From the NCBI RefSeq assembly GCF_000371805.1, contig NZ_AQUK01000001.1, positions 606,268-670,267 on the forward strand: a stretch of 64,000 nucleotides of DNA, given 5' to 3'. This stretch comes from Methanocaldococcus villosus KIN24-T80 (GTDB taxonomy: Archaea > AGJL01 > Methanococci > Methanococcales > Methanocaldococcaceae). A program made the position numbers and the translations under genes. The notes under the pieces are model-generated. The model was not told where the DNA came from, ran no database searches, and saw only the letters and a program-made list of their open reading frames with translations. Of the stretch, positions 38,102-48,212 are shown piece after piece (the first letter of the stretch is position 1; each line of letters begins with the position of its first letter).

Positions 38102-40663
38102 CTACCCCCTCCACTTAAGCTCAGTTATCTTAGCAGCAACTTTAAGATCATTTAGGGATAAATCTATATTTTGGAGCAGCATTTGATGCACTTTTCCTTT
38201 GATATAATCTTCTAAGAATTTAACTTTCTCATAGTTATTTTTGTAATTTCTTTTGATGTAGTAGAGTAATCTCCAATAGTAAGGAAGATAGAGAATGGTC
38301 TCACCATTCTCACCTTTCTTCACAATTTTATTTAGCATCTCTGCAACAACTTGAGAGACATGCAAGATTCTTTTTTTATTGGTGTCTTTAATTAATTCAT
38401 TAAATTTATCCTCTAAAATATCTTCATTGAACTTCTCACAATATTTTTCCAAGCTCAGCATTTCATTTATTAACTCATTTTCAAGCTTTAACTCTCTCTC
38501 AATATCTTTCAATTTCTCCCAAAATCTAGGGATATATTTAACCTCTAAATCCCAATTTAATGAAGTTGAGAATATAGATAAAGAATTTTTCTTTATACTA
38601 TTGATTTCATTATCTTTAGCCCTCTCAAGCTCTTCTTCAGCAAATTCAACAGCTCTTTTAAATTTAAATTTTGGACTGGTTAAGTAGATTCCAGCACTTA
38701 AGGTAATAAATGGATTGTAGCAAACAAATTCTTTGAAATCTTCTCTAATTTTTTTGGCTAATTCCCATACAGCATCCCATGAACCAGTTATTAAAGTATC
38801 ATCTCCTCCAGCATAGATTAAGTAAATATTATCCTTAAACTCATGTTCTTTTCCTTCCTTATCTTTGAATTTCCCAGTTTTTATTAAATAGGGTATATAT
38901 CCAGTAAAGAACAAACTTAAGAAGTTGCTTAATGTACTCATTCTTGATATTGAATCTAAATTCTTAGATTTTTCATCTTTGTTATTCTTTATTATTTTTA
39001 ATCCTTTAGTAAATAACTCCCCTAAATTATCAACATCCATCTTTAATACAGCTATTTTCTTTGTTCCAGTCCTTTCTTCAGCTTTTTCAGCTAGTTTATT
39101 TAAATCTAAAATCTTTCCACTCTCATCTAATGGAAATGATATTGGGAAGATTTTAAATGGAATTATTAACTCTCCATTGTCATCAGGCAAATTATACTCA
39201 TCTAAATAATATCTGAAGAATTCTTTTTCTTTACTATTTTTGACATTAAGCCCTCTTTTAAGGTCTTTAATAACTTCTATATTTTCAATTTCTTTTAAAC
39301 TAAATTTATTAGAGTTTTTTAGGATTTTTGTAAGCTCGATGAATGATTTACAATATTTACATATATAACCTTCAATTTCAGGATCTTCTCTCTTCTTATC
39401 TTCATCAAGCTCTATCCCACAAATTTCACATCTCTCTGGCTTTCCTTCATCTATATAATCAAATATTTCCTCTAATTTATAGTCAAACCTTCTTAACTTT
39501 CTCACTACTGTTCTGTCTGAAACTCTCTTCCAAACATCTGAAAAGTTTAAAAAATCATTTAAACTAACATCTTCTTTGACTAAATAAACATAAACTTTAG
39601 TTTTAAACATTTTAAAAAGAATATCATTTATTTTCTTCTCAAATTCCTCAATTTTTCCATCATCAACTTTATAACTCAAAATATAGAAATGCCCCCCTCC
39701 ACAGAATAGTATGTTAGCTATTGGTAAATCTAACTCTTTACAAATATATCTTGCCAAATACTCCATTAAAAAATCTAAGTAAAAGCTCCTTCCTCTCAAA
39801 GTTTTTGCTGCATATTTATTTTTAACTGTAAAAATAAAGTCTTGAATTCCTGAAATGTCTCCATGAATAAGGCAGAATATTTTATCTTCCCAATTTTTTC
39901 TTTCTAAGTATTCCTTTAATTTTTTATCATTTATTTTTTCATTTTTATAAAGCCTATAGAGGCATGCTGCAATTGCACAGGTTGTTTTTAGATGATCATA
40001 TAAAGAAATGTCTGGATAACTACCTTTTATTTTTTCACGTTCCCAAAATGTAGCGGAAGGTATGCACCAAGTATATTTGTATAAAAGTTGCAGAAGTTCT
40101 TCAAAACTGACATCATTTTTATTTTTAAAATCTCTTAAAGCTGTTTCAAAGTCACTAAATAAATTAAGATAGCTGTCATTTGGATGAGGTTTAGTTGTAA
40201 AAATAACATTTTTATCTAATTTTAATTCATTAAGTGGATATTTATATCCAATTTTATATAAATTTTCTAATATAATTTCACTTTTAATATAATTTAAAAC
40301 ATTTGCAGTCTCAAAAATTGATAACAACTTTATATCTTTTCCATAACCCTTTAAAACTTCACTTTCTTCAACAGTTTTTCTCTCTCCACTACTTAACCAA
40401 TCAGCCAATCTTACTATTCCTATAACACCATCTTTTATTTTGTTGTTGTGATGCTCTTTAACAATATCTAAGATTATCTTCTTTTCTTCATTACTTAAAA
40501 AACTTAAAAATCCATCATCAAACAATTTTTTTAAATAATTATAGCCTTCAATATCATGTTTTGGTGGTTTTTTAATATTTTTTTCATCCATAATTTTTCT
40601 TTGAACAAACTTACCAATATCATGTAATAAAGCCCCTATAACAACTGCTCTATAATAATTCAT
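38102..40663 (-). CDS. cas10: Cas10/Csm1, large subunit with HD and GGDD sites
   Basis: Signature protein of type III systems. The N-terminal HD nuclease has [15 protein letters not shown] (HD) and [10 protein letters not shown]. Two palm domains follow; the second has [14 protein letters not shown], the active site that makes cyclic oligoadenylates. A zinc finger lies between ([11 protein letters not shown] and CKYCKSF). The start is the ATG at 40663, just after GGTGGTGG, giving 853 aa; a reading from 40690 adds nine residues. First gene of the csm operon. Both active sites look intact, so DNase and signalling activity are expected. Confidence 0.96.
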   Translation of the reverse strand: MNYYRAVVIGALLHDIGKFVQRKIMDEKNIKKPPKHDIEGYNYLKKLFDDGFLSFLSNEEKKIILDIVKEHHNNKIKDGVIGIVRLADWLSSGERKTVEESEVLKGYGKDIKLLSIFETANVLNYIKSEIILENLYKIGYKYPLNELKLDKNVIFTTKPHPNDSYLNLFSDFETALRDFKNKNDVSFEELLQLLYKYTWCIPSATFWEREKIKGSYPDISLYDHLKTTCAIAACLYRLYKNEKINDKKLKEYLERKNWEDKIFCLIHGDISGIQDFIFTVKNKYAAKTLRGRSFYLDFLMEYLARYICKELDLPIANILFCGGGHFYILSYKVDDGKIEEFEKKINDILFKMFKTKVYVYLVKEDVSLNDFLNFSDVWKRVSDRTVVRKLRRFDYKLEEIFDYIDEGKPERCEICGIELDEDKKREDPEIEGYICKYCKSFIELTKILKNSNKFSLKEIENIEVIKDLKRGLNVKNSKEKEFFRYYLDEYNLPDDNGELIIPFKIFPISFPLDESGKILDLNKLAEKAEERTGTKKIAVLKMDVDNLGELFTKGLKIIKNNKDEKSKNLDSISRMSTLSNFLSLFFTGYIPYLIKTGKFKDKEGKEHEFKDNIYLIYAGGDDTLITGSWDAVWELAKKIREDFKEFVCYNPFITLSAGIYLTSPKFKFKRAVEFAEEELERAKDNEINSIKKNSLSIFSTSLNWDLEVKYIPRFWEKLKDIERELKLENELINEMLSLEKYCEKFNEDILEDKFNELIKDTNKKRILHVSQVVAEMLNKIVKKGENGETILYLPYYWRLLYYIKRNYKNNYEKVKFLEDYIKGKVHQMLLQNIDLSLNDLKVAAKITELKWRG

Positions 40664-40736
40664 ACCACCACCAAAATAGTTAAATTTCAACTTCTTTAAT
40701 ATGGTAGTTAGAATTTTTAATATTTATAATTAACTA

Positions 40737-40746
40737 TTTTTATATA
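40737..40746 (-). promoter_or_regulatory. Box A candidate for the csm operon
   Basis: CTATATAAAA on the minus strand, about 75 bp upstream of the cas10 start, in the 90-bp gap after the cyclotransferase gene. It is the only obvious promoter for the whole cas10-to-CARF-PIN run. Confidence 0.5.
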
Positions 40747-40756
40747 GTTTAAAAAA

Positions 40757-41146
40757 TTATTTTGTTTTATTATTTGATAACTTTATACCTAAGTAATATT
40801 CTAGATAATCCCCAGATTTTACTAAAATTCCATAAGGTTCAGGATAGAAGTATAGCCAAGCCTCTATCTCTTCCCCATTTTCTAAGATTATTGGGACTTT
40901 CTTTCTTCTATAGCAATGAGGATGATCTTCAAGAGCATCTATCTTTTTTAAGATCTCTTCATCAACCTCATAAACCTCCCCAACTATATGAGACACCTTC
41001 TCATCTTCCACAACATAGGGGATTATATCAGCATACATAGCATATTTTTCTTTAGTTCTACCTTTTCCAATGAATTTTGAGTTTTTTAATAACTTATTAT
41101 TCCAAAAACCTCTCCTTAAAGTTCCATAGACGAAGATATATTGCAT
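40757..41146 (-). CDS. Gamma-glutamylcyclotransferase-fold protein (AIG2-like, UPF0131)
   Basis: A 129-aa protein starting MQYIFVYGTLRRGFWNN, the YGTL substrate-binding motif of the fold; GEVYEVDEEILKKIDALED supplies the conserved Glu/Asp region. Members cleave gamma-glutamyl amines or have unknown substrates. The start is the ATG at 41146, five bases after GGGTGA. It is divergent from the TIM-barrel gene and upstream of the csm operon; no link to CRISPR is evident. Confidence 0.82.
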   Translation of the reverse strand: MQYIFVYGTLRRGFWNNKLLKNSKFIGKGRTKEKYAMYADIIPYVVEDEKVSHIVGEVYEVDEEILKKIDALEDHPHCYRRKKVPIILENGEEIEAWLYFYPEPYGILVKSGDYLEYYLGIKLSNNKTK

Positions 41147-41205
41147 AATTTTCACCCAAAACAATTTTATAGGGTTTATAAAATATTTTATTGATAAGTG
41201 GTATC

Positions 41206-41949
41206 ATGATAGGAGTGTCCATGTCTGTCTTTATTAATAGTGATTATACTTTAGAAAGAGCACTGTCTTACTTAGAAAATAAAGTAAAGTGGGTTGAATT
41301 ATGTTGTGATGGTAATGTTAATGTTATGGGTAGAGAAGAGATAACTGAAAATTTTAATTTAAAATACACCTTACACTGCCCAATTGCTGATTTTAACCTT
41401 TCTTCTTATAGGGAGAAAATAAGAAAAAGTAGTTTAGAATTTATTAAAGATGTATTAGAAACTGCTACAAAGGTTAATTCAGAAGCACTTATTATTCATC
41501 CAGGATTTTATATTTTTAAACATGATTATGACAAATGTTTAAAAAGTTTAATTTTAAGTTTGAAAGATCTAAATAAACTTCAGAGTGAATATGGGATTAA
41601 TATTTTTATTGAAAACATGCCATATGATATGTTTATGTTTAAAAATCCTGAGAAAGAGATAATAGAGAATTTAGGGGAATTGGAAATATGTTTTGATATA
41701 GGTCATGCATTTATTAATAATAATATAGATAAATTTTTAGCTTATAAGGATTTAATTGGTCATGTTCATATACATGATAACAATGGTCATGCAGATGAAC
41801 ACCTACCAATAGGTTTTGGGAAGATAGATTTTGAAAAATATAAAAAAGATTTAAAGAATATAAATGGAATTAAAATTATTGAGCTACATTATAAAAACTT
41901 TGAAAATTTAGAGAATTGTTTAAATAAGCTTAAAAATTATTTAAAATAA
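41206..41949 (+). CDS. Xylose-isomerase-like TIM-barrel protein
   Basis: A 247-aa AP-endonuclease-2/xylose isomerase-like barrel. Metal-ligand motifs are HCPIADFNLSS, LIIHPGFY, IFIENMP, ICFDIGHAF and GHVHIHDNNGHADEHLPIGFG. The pattern fits either an endonuclease IV-like enzyme or a sugar isomerase; the lack of extra DNA-binding loops favours an isomerase-type activity, but the substrate is unknown. The start is the ATG at 41206 shortly after GTGGT. It overlaps comC tail to tail by 13 bp. Confidence 0.75.
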   Translation: MIGVSMSVFINSDYTLERALSYLENKVKWVELCCDGNVNVMGREEITENFNLKYTLHCPIADFNLSSYREKIRKSSLEFIKDVLETATKVNSEALIIHPGFYIFKHDYDKCLKSLILSLKDLNKLQSEYGINIFIENMPYDMFMFKNPEKEIIENLGELEICFDIGHAFINNNIDKFLAYKDLIGHVHIHDNNGHADEHLPIGFGKIDFEKYKKDLKNINGIKIIELHYKNFENLENCLNKLKNYLK

Positions 41950-42971
41950 TCTTCAACATTTAAACCAACTTCTTTTAAGATCTCTTTTAGTTGTGCATAT
42001 AATACTTCATCAATTTCTATTCCTTCCTTATTTTTTATTTTATTTCTTTCTTCTATCTCTCCTGGAATTAAAATTTCATGATCTTTCATAGGCTTTGATG
42101 TTTTTATTTCCTCCATTAATTTATCAACTTTCTTTTTAAATTCTTCCTTTCCCATGAAGAAGTCAGGATTTATGACAACAAACAGATCTCCTTTTGTACA
42201 TCTTTCCTCAGGATTAGCTGTTCCTTTCACTCCCTTTCCTACTTCAGCTCCCCCTATAGCAGATAACATTTCAATAGCTAAGGCTAATCCATATCCTTTA
42301 GCCCCACCAAATGGTAATATACTTCCCTCCAATGCCTTTTTTGGGTCATCAGTAATATTTCCATCTTTGTCAACAGCACATCCAAAAGGTATTTTTTCCC
42401 CTTTTCTTAATGCTTCAAATATCTTACCTCTAGCTATGGAAGCTGTTGCCATATCTAATGAAAACTTATATTTATTTCCTCTAAATGCTATAGCTATTGG
42501 ATTTGTTCCTAATATCTTTTCTGTTCCTCCATAGGGGGCCATTGCAGGTTCAGTGTTTGTTATAACTATTCCTACCATATCATTTTTCATAGCCATTTCA
42601 GCATAATATCCAGCTATTCCAAAATGATTTGAATTTACAGTAGCCACTGCTGATATTCCATAATCTTTAGCTTTATCTATAGCTAAATCCATAGCCTTTT
42701 TTGCCACCACTTGACCAAAACCTAGATCTCCATCAATAACTGCTGTAGCTTTTTTATCCTTAATTATCTTTATATTTGGCTTTGGGTTAATATTCTTTAG
42801 CTTTAATCCTTTAATATATTGTGGAAACCTCCCTATTCCGTGTGATGAAAACCCTTTTAAATCAGCTTCAATAAGAACATCAGATACTATTTCAGCATCT
42901 TCTTTGGGCACATCATATCTTTTTAAAACATCAATTATTAACTTTTTAGCTTTTTCAGGTTTTATTAACAA
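41937..42971 (-). CDS. comC: L-sulfolactate dehydrogenase
   Basis: NAD-dependent oxidation of sulfolactate to sulfopyruvate in coenzyme M synthesis; it belongs to the malate/L-lactate dehydrogenase (LDH2) family rather than the Rossmann lactate dehydrogenases. Motifs: KGFSSHGIGRFPQYIKGL, TVNSNHFGIAGYYAEMA, ILGTNPIAIAF, GGAKGYGLALAIEML. The 344-aa length is normal. endA follows upstream at 11 bp and cbiO beyond it, all on the minus strand. Confidence 0.92.
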   Translation of the reverse strand: MLIKPEKAKKLIIDVLKRYDVPKEDAEIVSDVLIEADLKGFSSHGIGRFPQYIKGLKLKNINPKPNIKIIKDKKATAVIDGDLGFGQVVAKKAMDLAIDKAKDYGISAVATVNSNHFGIAGYYAEMAMKNDMVGIVITNTEPAMAPYGGTEKILGTNPIAIAFRGNKYKFSLDMATASIARGKIFEALRKGEKIPFGCAVDKDGNITDDPKKALEGSILPFGGAKGYGLALAIEMLSAIGGAEVGKGVKGTANPEERCTKGDLFVVINPDFFMGKEEFKKKVDKLMEEIKTSKPMKDHEILIPGEIEERNKIKNKEGIEIDEVLYAQLKEILKEVGLNVEDYFK

Positions 42972-42981
42972 TATACCACCT

Positions 42982-43497
42982 TTAAGGTTTTATAAATGCC
43001 ATATTGTAATAAACTATATCTCCATCATTATCTACTATAGCTATTAATAACTTCTTCCTAACAGAGTGTGCTACCCTAACAAAGCCTGTAAGTTCATTAA
43101 CTGTTATCCTATCATCTTCAGATAGAACTTTTACTAAATAAGCAGAGTGTTCTTTTTCAATATTAGCTCCTCTTTCATAAAGTCTAAAGTCAGCTCCATA
43201 TTTTAATCCTGTTTTAACAATATACCCTCTACTTCTAAGGTCTTTATATGTTAAATATTTTAGACATAATCTCTCTTCTATATTTTTAGCATAATTGTAT
43301 AGCTCCTCAAAAGATAGAATTTTTTTGTCTTTAACTTCCAACCATCCTAAATTAACCAAATATAAAGCTTCTACAAGAGATAGAGAAAGAAAGTTGCCTT
43401 CAAAATTTCCATAATGTTTTGACAAAAGTTTATTTATTCCATTTTTGTCAAATATAACCACTCTATCCTTATCTAACATCCCCAAGATTTTTCTCAT
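42982..43497 (-). CDS. endA: tRNA-splicing endonuclease
   Basis: Cuts bulge-helix-bulge introns in pre-tRNA. The catalytic Tyr, His and Lys lie in [22 protein letters not shown] and [14 protein letters not shown]. The 171-aa length corresponds to the homotetrameric type. The start is the ATG at 43497, four bases after GTGAT, and lies inside the end of cbiO (29-bp overlap). Neither tRNA seen in this window has an intron. Confidence 0.95.
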   Translation of the reverse strand: MRKILGMLDKDRVVIFDKNGINKLLSKHYGNFEGNFLSLSLVEALYLVNLGWLEVKDKKILSFEELYNYAKNIEERLCLKYLTYKDLRSRGYIVKTGLKYGADFRLYERGANIEKEHSAYLVKVLSEDDRITVNELTGFVRVAHSVRKKLLIAIVDNDGDIVYYNMAFIKP

Positions 43498-44335
43498 GAT
43501 TATCACAATTTAGAGCTTCTAAAAGATTTCTTCTAACTTCTCCTATAGTATACCCCATCTTTATATTTTTCTTATCTTTTTTATTTAATATCTCTACAAG
43601 ATGTGCAACCCTTGGTAACCTAAGATTAGCTTTTCTAATTGTTTCTACATCAGAAAAAACATCTTTTGGAGTACCTTCTTTTAATATTTTACCTCCATAC
43701 ATCAAATATACTCTATCTGCATAAACTGGAACAAGATCTACATCATGTGTTGATATGATAATAGTTATTCCTTTTTTATTTAAATCATATAATAGCTTCA
43801 TAATCTTTGATGCTCCTAAAGGATCTAATCCTGCTGTAGGCTCATCAAGAATGATGATTTCTGGTTCCATAGCTAATATTCCTGCAATAGCCACTCTCTT
43901 TTTTTGACCACCACTTAATAAATGTGGAGGTTTGTCTTCATAACCTTCCATACCTACAGCTTTTAAAGCTTCTTTAACTCTTCTTTCAACCTCTTCTTTA
44001 GGTAAGCCTAAATTTAGAGGACCAAAAGCAACATCTTCCTTAACAGTAGGTGCAAAAATCTGATCATCAGGATTTTGAAAAACTATTCCTACAGTTCTTC
44101 TAACCTCCATAAGCCCTTTCTTATCATATCTTATAGGTTTTCCTTTAATTAATACTTCTCCCCTTTTTGGCTTTAAAATACCATTAAAGTGTAGAAATAG
44201 AGTAGTTTTTCCTACACCATTTGGGCCTAATAGGGCAATCATTTCTCCTTTTTTTGCTTTAAAATTAATTCCTTTTAAAACTTCAGTACCATCTGGATAA
44301 GAAAAATATAAATCTCTTGTTTCTAAAACATACAT
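43469..44335 (-). CDS. cbiO: Cobalt/nickel ECF transporter ATPase
   Basis: A 288-aa ABC ATPase energising metal uptake. Walker [13 protein letters not shown]-loop [14 protein letters not shown] (the DDQ form typical of ECF ATPases), signature [13 protein letters not shown], Walker [14 protein letters not shown], and the switch His in STHDVDL. Cobalt fits the cobamide genes around and nickel fits methyl-CoM reductase F430; the metal cannot be told here. The membrane partners CbiM/N/Q are not in the window. Confidence 0.88.
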   Translation of the reverse strand: MYVLETRDLYFSYPDGTEVLKGINFKAKKGEMIALLGPNGVGKTTLFLHFNGILKPKRGEVLIKGKPIRYDKKGLMEVRRTVGIVFQNPDDQIFAPTVKEDVAFGPLNLGLPKEEVERRVKEALKAVGMEGYEDKPPHLLSGGQKKRVAIAGILAMEPEIIILDEPTAGLDPLGASKIMKLLYDLNKKGITIIISTHDVDLVPVYADRVYLMYGGKILKEGTPKDVFSDVETIRKANLRLPRVAHLVEILNKKDKKNIKMGYTIGEVRRNLLEALNCDNHEKNLGDVR

Positions 44336-44404
44336 AATAGCACCGCTAAAATAATTTTAACATAATTCAAGATAATTTTAATATTTAACAGTTTTGGTGA
44401 TCAT

Positions 44405-45169
44405 ATGATTCCAAAATCTCATCCAAGATATGAGTCTTTAATGAAGAGGGAAAAATTAGTTGATGCTTTAAATAGAGGGATTTTAGCTAAAGCAGGATTA
44501 ATAGCACATGGTAGAGGAGAGACTTTTGATTATTTAATAGGAGAAAAAACAACAGAAACAGCTTTAAATGCTATAAAAGCTGCTGCAGCATTGTTAGTTT
44601 TAGCAGAAAATCCTATAATAAGTGTTAATGGAAATACTGTAGCTTTAGCTATAGATGAGATAGTTGAATTGGCTAAGGAACTAAATGGAAAAATAGAGAT
44701 TAATCTATTTTATAGAACAAGAGAAAGAGAGATTGCTATAAAAAATGAATTTTATAGAAAATATAAAGATGATGTTGAGAGTGGAAAAATAAAAATCCTT
44801 GGCTTGAATGCAAAAAAGCAAATACCAAATTTAGATAGTTTGAGGGGTAAAGTTTCAGAAGATTTTTACAATGCTGATGTAGTTCTAGTACCTTTGGAGG
44901 ATGGGGATAGAACAGAGGCTTTAGTAAAAATGGGTAAAAAGGTTATAGCTATAGATTTAAACCCTCTTTCAAGAACAGCAAAGGCTGCTACTATAACTAT
45001 AGTTGATGAATTAACAAGATGTTTGCCATTATTGATAAAATATGTTAGAGAGTACAAAAAAGTTAATAGAGATGAGTTAAGAAAGATAGTTGAAAATTTT
45101 GATAATAAAAAGAATCTAAAAGAGACTTTAAATTATATAATTGAAAGGTTAAAAAATATTGAATTTTAA
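44405..45169 (+). CDS. 4-phosphopantoate-beta-alanine ligase
   Basis: Archaeal replacement for pantothenate synthetase and kinase, making 4'-phosphopantothenate for CoA. The 254-aa protein starts [19 protein letters not shown] and has [16 protein letters not shown] and [22 protein letters not shown], as in the archaeal family. Its product is the substrate of CoaBC at 440-1588. Transcribed toward the initiator tRNA, which is on the opposite strand. Confidence 0.93.
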   Translation: MIPKSHPRYESLMKREKLVDALNRGILAKAGLIAHGRGETFDYLIGEKTTETALNAIKAAAALLVLAENPIISVNGNTVALAIDEIVELAKELNGKIEINLFYRTREREIAIKNEFYRKYKDDVESGKIKILGLNAKKQIPNLDSLRGKVSEDFYNADVVLVPLEDGDRTEALVKMGKKVIAIDLNPLSRTAKAATITIVDELTRCLPLLIKYVREYKKVNRDELRKIVENFDNKKNLKETLNYIIERLKNIEF

Positions 45170-45179
45170 TATAAAACTA

Positions 45180-45258
45180 TGGTAGCGGGGGGAGGATTTG
45201 AACCTCCGACCTCCGGGTTATGAGCCCGGCGGGATGGACCTGGCTACCCCACCCCGCT
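45180..45258 (-). tRNA. Initiator tRNA-Met (CAT)
   Basis: Reads AGCGGGGTGGGG...GGGCTCATAACCC...CCCCGCTA with CCA encoded at 45182-45180. The A1-U72 pair and three G-C pairs at the base of the anticodon stem (GGG/CCC) are hallmarks of archaeal initiator tRNA. No intron. Mature body 45183-45258. Confidence 0.95.
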
Positions 45259-45294
45259 TCATAAAATAGCAATAAATTTAATAAAATAAAGAGA

Positions 45295-45302
45295 TATATA
45301 AA
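45295..45302 (-). promoter_or_regulatory. Box A of the initiator tRNA gene
   Basis: TTTATATA on the minus strand, about 40 bp upstream of the tRNA 5' end, the right distance for a start site just before the tRNA. Confidence 0.7.
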
Positions 45303-45341
45303 CTTTTCGTTTTAAATTTTAAAACAAATTTTGATGATATC

Positions 45342-45740
45342 ATGAAAAATGAAGTAGTGGCTGAATTTATTAGAAATATAGCAAAAGAGTATAAATTTAA
45401 AAATATAGTTGAAGTGGGTGTAGGGTATAATTATAGTGTAGCTTTAAGTTTAAGAGAGTTTAATATTTTTGTTGTTGATATTAATGAAAATGCCATAAAA
45501 AAAGCTAGAATGATGGGGTTAAAGGGTTATGTGGATGATGTATTTAACCCAAATATTTACATATATAAAAATGTAGATTTAATTTATAGTATAAGACCTC
45601 CTATAGAGCTTCAATTAGCTATCTTAGAGTTAGCAAAAATAGTAAATTGTAAAGTTATAATTAGACCTATGTATAATGAGCCACCATTAGAATTAAAACT
45701 AAAAAACTATAAAGGAGAGATTTTTTATTTAAGCTTTTAA
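45342..45740 (+). CDS. UPF0146 family protein
   Basis: A 132-aa protein with a short Rossmann-like pattern: [32 protein letters not shown], then [18 protein letters not shown]. It resembles a minimal SAM-methyltransferase core, lacking the C-terminal half of such enzymes. Function unknown. It overlaps L39e tail to tail by 12 bp. The order UPF0146, L39e, PP-loop, PDCD5, S19e matches what I recall from M. jannaschii. Confidence 0.85.
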   Translation: MKNEVVAEFIRNIAKEYKFKNIVEVGVGYNYSVALSLREFNIFVVDINENAIKKARMMGLKGYVDDVFNPNIYIYKNVDLIYSIRPPIELQLAILELAKIVNCKVIIRPMYNEPPLELKLKNYKGEIFYLSF

Positions 45741-45884
45741 TTTTTTCCTTCTCCAATGTCTTAACTTTGGATGAAATCTAACTCTTCCCTTAGTTTTTAA
45801 TATAACAAATATTGGAACTCTTCTATTTTGCTTCAAAGCTTTTGCTAATCTTAATTTTTTTCCTAATGGTTTATTGCTCCCCAT
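45729..45884 (-). CDS. rpl39e: Large ribosomal subunit protein eL39
   Basis: A 51-aa, highly basic protein starting [20 protein letters not shown] and ending [10 protein letters not shown], the typical L39e ending near the exit tunnel. It overlaps the PP-loop gene upstream by 14 bp and the convergent UPF0146 gene by 12 bp. Confidence 0.95.
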   Translation of the reverse strand: MGSNKPLGKKLRLAKALKQNRRVPIFVILKTKGRVRFHPKLRHWRRKKLKA

Positions 45885-46467
45885 TTTTCCACCCTAACAC
45901 TCTTGTCTGTTTGTGTTCTGGAAAATAATCTTTTGGGTTGTAACCCTTCTCCTTTAATATTTCTCTGATTTCCACTTCATAATCAGATGTTAATTTTGTC
46001 CCACTTTTTATCTCTTCTATTATAAAGAATTTATTTATTAACTCTTTTATGGTTTTATGTCCAAATCCCATCAATGGAGATATATATTGGATTCCTTTTC
46101 TCATTTCTAAACTCTGAATTTCTGAATAACTAAGCTTTGGGACTCTATCATCTCTTCTAATCCCATCAGCTAAAACCTTATATTTATCAGCTAATGTTTC
46201 TAAGACTGTTTTATGGATATAGTTTATAGCATTAGCGGGGTAGCCATCACTTATAACCATATCTGCAGCTTTTTCAACTATCTCTCTATTTAGCTTAATA
46301 ACCTTATGTCTAAAACCTAATGCCTTAGCAGTTTCTTGTGCTAGTTTATAACTATCTATTACACCAAAATTAATAGTTATTAGTGTTAAATCATAATTTA
46401 GTTTCTTCAATAGTAATGCAGCCAAAGAACTATCCTTACCCCCACTGTAAAGGAGATATGCCTCCAT
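45871..46467 (-). CDS. PP-loop (N-type ATP pyrophosphatase) family protein
   Basis: A 198-aa protein with the PP-loop [18 protein letters not shown] at the N-terminus, so it adenylates a substrate. Other conserved parts are [18 protein letters not shown] and [12 protein letters not shown]. Relatives modify tRNA or act in diphthamide or cofactor synthesis; the embedding between ribosomal and RNA-related genes favours a translation role. Substrate unknown. Confidence 0.82.
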   Translation of the reverse strand: MEAYLLYSGGKDSSLAALLLKKLNYDLTLITINFGVIDSYKLAQETAKALGFRHKVIKLNREIVEKAADMVISDGYPANAINYIHKTVLETLADKYKVLADGIRRDDRVPKLSYSEIQSLEMRKGIQYISPLMGFGHKTIKELINKFFIIEEIKSGTKLTSDYEVEIREILKEKGYNPKDYFPEHKQTRVLGWKNGEQ

Positions 46468-46471
46468 AAAC

Positions 46472-46801
46472 TCACTTTCTGATTATCTTGATTTCACTTT
46501 TTTTCTTTTTAGCTGCTGCTATCTTCTCTAATAATGCTTTAAATTGCTCATCTGTTAGTGGAATTGGTAGTCTCCCAAGTTGTGCTAATTGTATTAGCTG
46601 TAACTCAATAGCTTCAGCAAATTCTGGTCTAGCCATTCTTATTCTTTCTAACCTTTCTCTAGCTTCAGCTGTTAAAATTCTTTTTATTAGAGCTCTTTTT
46701 TGTAGTTCTGCTTCTAACAGGGCTTTTTGTTTTTCTTCTTCCTCAGCTAACTTTTTTTGAAGCTCTAACATTTTTTTTCTTCTTATTTCTTCAATATCCA
46801 T
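46472..46801 (-). CDS. PDCD5-related DNA-binding protein
   Basis: A 109-aa helical protein: MDIEEIRRKKMLELQKKL, then ARERLERIRMARPEFAEAIE and LPIPLTDEQFKALLEKI, as in archaeal PDCD5/TFAR19 homologues. Highly charged N-terminal helix. The start is the ATG at 46801, four bases after GTGAT. Lies 5 bp before the PP-loop gene and 13 bp after rps19e. Confidence 0.92.
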   Translation of the reverse strand: MDIEEIRRKKMLELQKKLAEEEEKQKALLEAELQKRALIKRILTAEARERLERIRMARPEFAEAIELQLIQLAQLGRLPIPLTDEQFKALLEKIAAAKKKKSEIKIIRK

Positions 46802-46814
46802 ATGTATCACTATT

Positions 46815-47273
46815 CTAATATCCTGGCCCGTATTTAGCTAATTCAGGTTTCTCTTTAACCACTTCATCAAACACCTCTTTAGCTAAGTTATCTAAGAAGC
46901 TTCTACCTTTTGGAGAAATTACTCTACCTTCAGGTCTTTTTTCCACTAGTCCTAATCTCTCCAACTCTTGTAAAGCTTTTCTTACAATACTTCCACTACC
47001 TTTGTAGAAATGCTCTGGAGCATGTCCTCTATTTTTTCTTCCCCCATAAGCAGTTCTTAATCTTGAGACCCCTACAGGACCATTTATATATACTTTTCTT
47101 AATATAGATGCACACCTTATATACCACCAATCATCCTGTTGAGGCCTTCTCTCTCTACTAACTCCTGTTTTTACAAACTTAGCCCATTCTGGTTCTTTTA
47201 AACCAATTTCTTTTAATTTTTCAGCAGTTTTTTGTATTAGTTTATCTGCAGGAACATCATATACAGTAACCAT
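46815..47273 (-). CDS. rps19e: Small ribosomal subunit protein eS19
   Basis: A 152-aa protein with the S19e core: [49 protein letters not shown] and [19 protein letters not shown]. Heads a minus-strand operon with PDCD5, the PP-loop gene and rpl39e. Confidence 0.96.
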   Translation of the reverse strand: MVTVYDVPADKLIQKTAEKLKEIGLKEPEWAKFVKTGVSRERRPQQDDWWYIRCASILRKVYINGPVGVSRLRTAYGGRKNRGHAPEHFYKGSGSIVRKALQELERLGLVEKRPEGRVISPKGRSFLDNLAKEVFDEVVKEKPELAKYGPGY

Positions 47274-47349
47274 TATTCCACCTTTTAGAAATTTTTGAAA
47301 TAAAAAAAGAGATTAATGATATTTATATTTTATTACATCAAAAAATAAT

Positions 47350-47424
47350 TGGAGCCGGGGGTGGGATTTGAACCCACGTAAAGCGGATCTGCAGTCCGCC
47401 GCCTAGCCCCTAGACTACCCCGGC
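47350..47424 (-). tRNA. tRNA-Cys (GCA)
   Basis: Cloverleaf on the minus strand: GCCGGGG acceptor, anticodon loop in GGACTGCAGATCC (GCA), T loop GGTTCAAATCC, CCCCGGC, discriminator U, and encoded CCA at 47352-47350. Mature body 47353-47424. No intron. In Methanocaldococcus this tRNA is charged indirectly by SepRS/SepCysS, which are not seen here. Confidence 0.95.
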
Positions 47425-47458
47425 TCTATAGCCAAGGTATTTCTATAGTTATATGTGG

Positions 47459-47466
47459 TATATAAA
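47459..47466 (-). promoter_or_regulatory. Box A of tRNA-Cys
   Basis: TTTATATA on the minus strand about 38 bp upstream of the tRNA 5' end. Confidence 0.7.
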
Positions 47467-47529
47467 TTTTATGTCTTAGTAATTCAAGACTATGTTACTA
47501 TTATATATATACTTTTCGTTGTTTTTATC

Positions 47530-47786
47530 TCTTCCATCCTTGTTTTAATGGATGAGCGATTCAGACTATATGAAGATAAAGAGCTGTGGGCTAAGTTTCA
47601 TATGTTTCCATCCTTGTTTTAATGGATGAGCGATTCAAACAGGTGACAACATGGAGCATGTGAAGAACACAAACGTGTTTCCATCCTTGTTTTAATGGAT
47701 AAGCGATTCAAACCCAACTGATGAGTGAATGGGAAAAGAAGGCGAGAGAGTTTCCATCCTTGTTTTAATGGATAAGCGATTTAAAC
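47530..47786 (-). CRISPR. CRISPR array 2: four 37-bp repeats, three spacers
   Basis: Repeats at 47530-47566 (degenerate), 47604-47640, 47677-47713 and 47750-47786; spacers of 37, 36 and 36 bp. Same repeat family as array 1. The two leader-near repeats read GATAAGCG; the two distal ones read GATGAGCG, and the most distal also has changes at both ends, a normal pattern for array age and direction. No cas genes are adjacent; tRNA-Cys lies on the distal side and bioA beyond the leader. Confidence 0.95.
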
Positions 47787-48130
47787 CCTATGCAACCACT
47801 AACTATATTCGCCAAAACTCCTATATAAATCTTTCTTTTTCAACAAGATTTTTCTTACTACCCAATTATTAAAACCTTTATAAAGTTAAGAAAGATTATG
47901 CAAATTATTTATAAATATAACGCACAACTGTATTATAAAATATAAACAATTATAACTTATCTAACTTAAATAAAAAGAAACTAAACATAAAACTATAAAA
48001 ATAAAAATAAATAACCAAAATAATTAAAAAATCTCAATTTTAATTTGAAAAAATCATTATTACTTTTTCCTGATTTTCTAGTACCAAAATTCAACAGGGG
48101 GTATATAAAGGCAAGAAAAGTTAATTAGAA
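47787..48130 (-). promoter_or_regulatory. CRISPR leader 2, near copy of leader 1
   Basis: About 344 bp matching 32660-33004 along its length, with scattered substitutions, from CCTATGCAAC at the repeat to AAAGGCAAGAAAAG at the far end. It has the same two minus-strand TTTATATA boxes at 47822-47829 and 48102-48109. The match ends near 48130, about 80 bp before bioA. Confidence 0.85.
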
Positions 48131-48212
48131 AAATTGGTATAGTTATTAAAAATCTTTATATATAGATTATATATTTAAATGTAGATAAACTCTAAAAAAT
48201 TTTGGTGATGTT

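Noticed and set aside
41206..41949. Endonuclease IV (DNA repair) assignment for the TIM-barrel gene.
   Set aside because: Metal ligands are shared with sugar isomerases, and the full set of endonuclease IV motifs is not seen, so only the fold is claimed.
48102..48109. Plus-strand TATATAAA in leader 2 as the bioA promoter.
   Set aside because: The same box occurs in leader 1 where no plus-strand gene follows, and on the minus strand it reads as the consensus TTTATATA toward the array. A dual use cannot be excluded.
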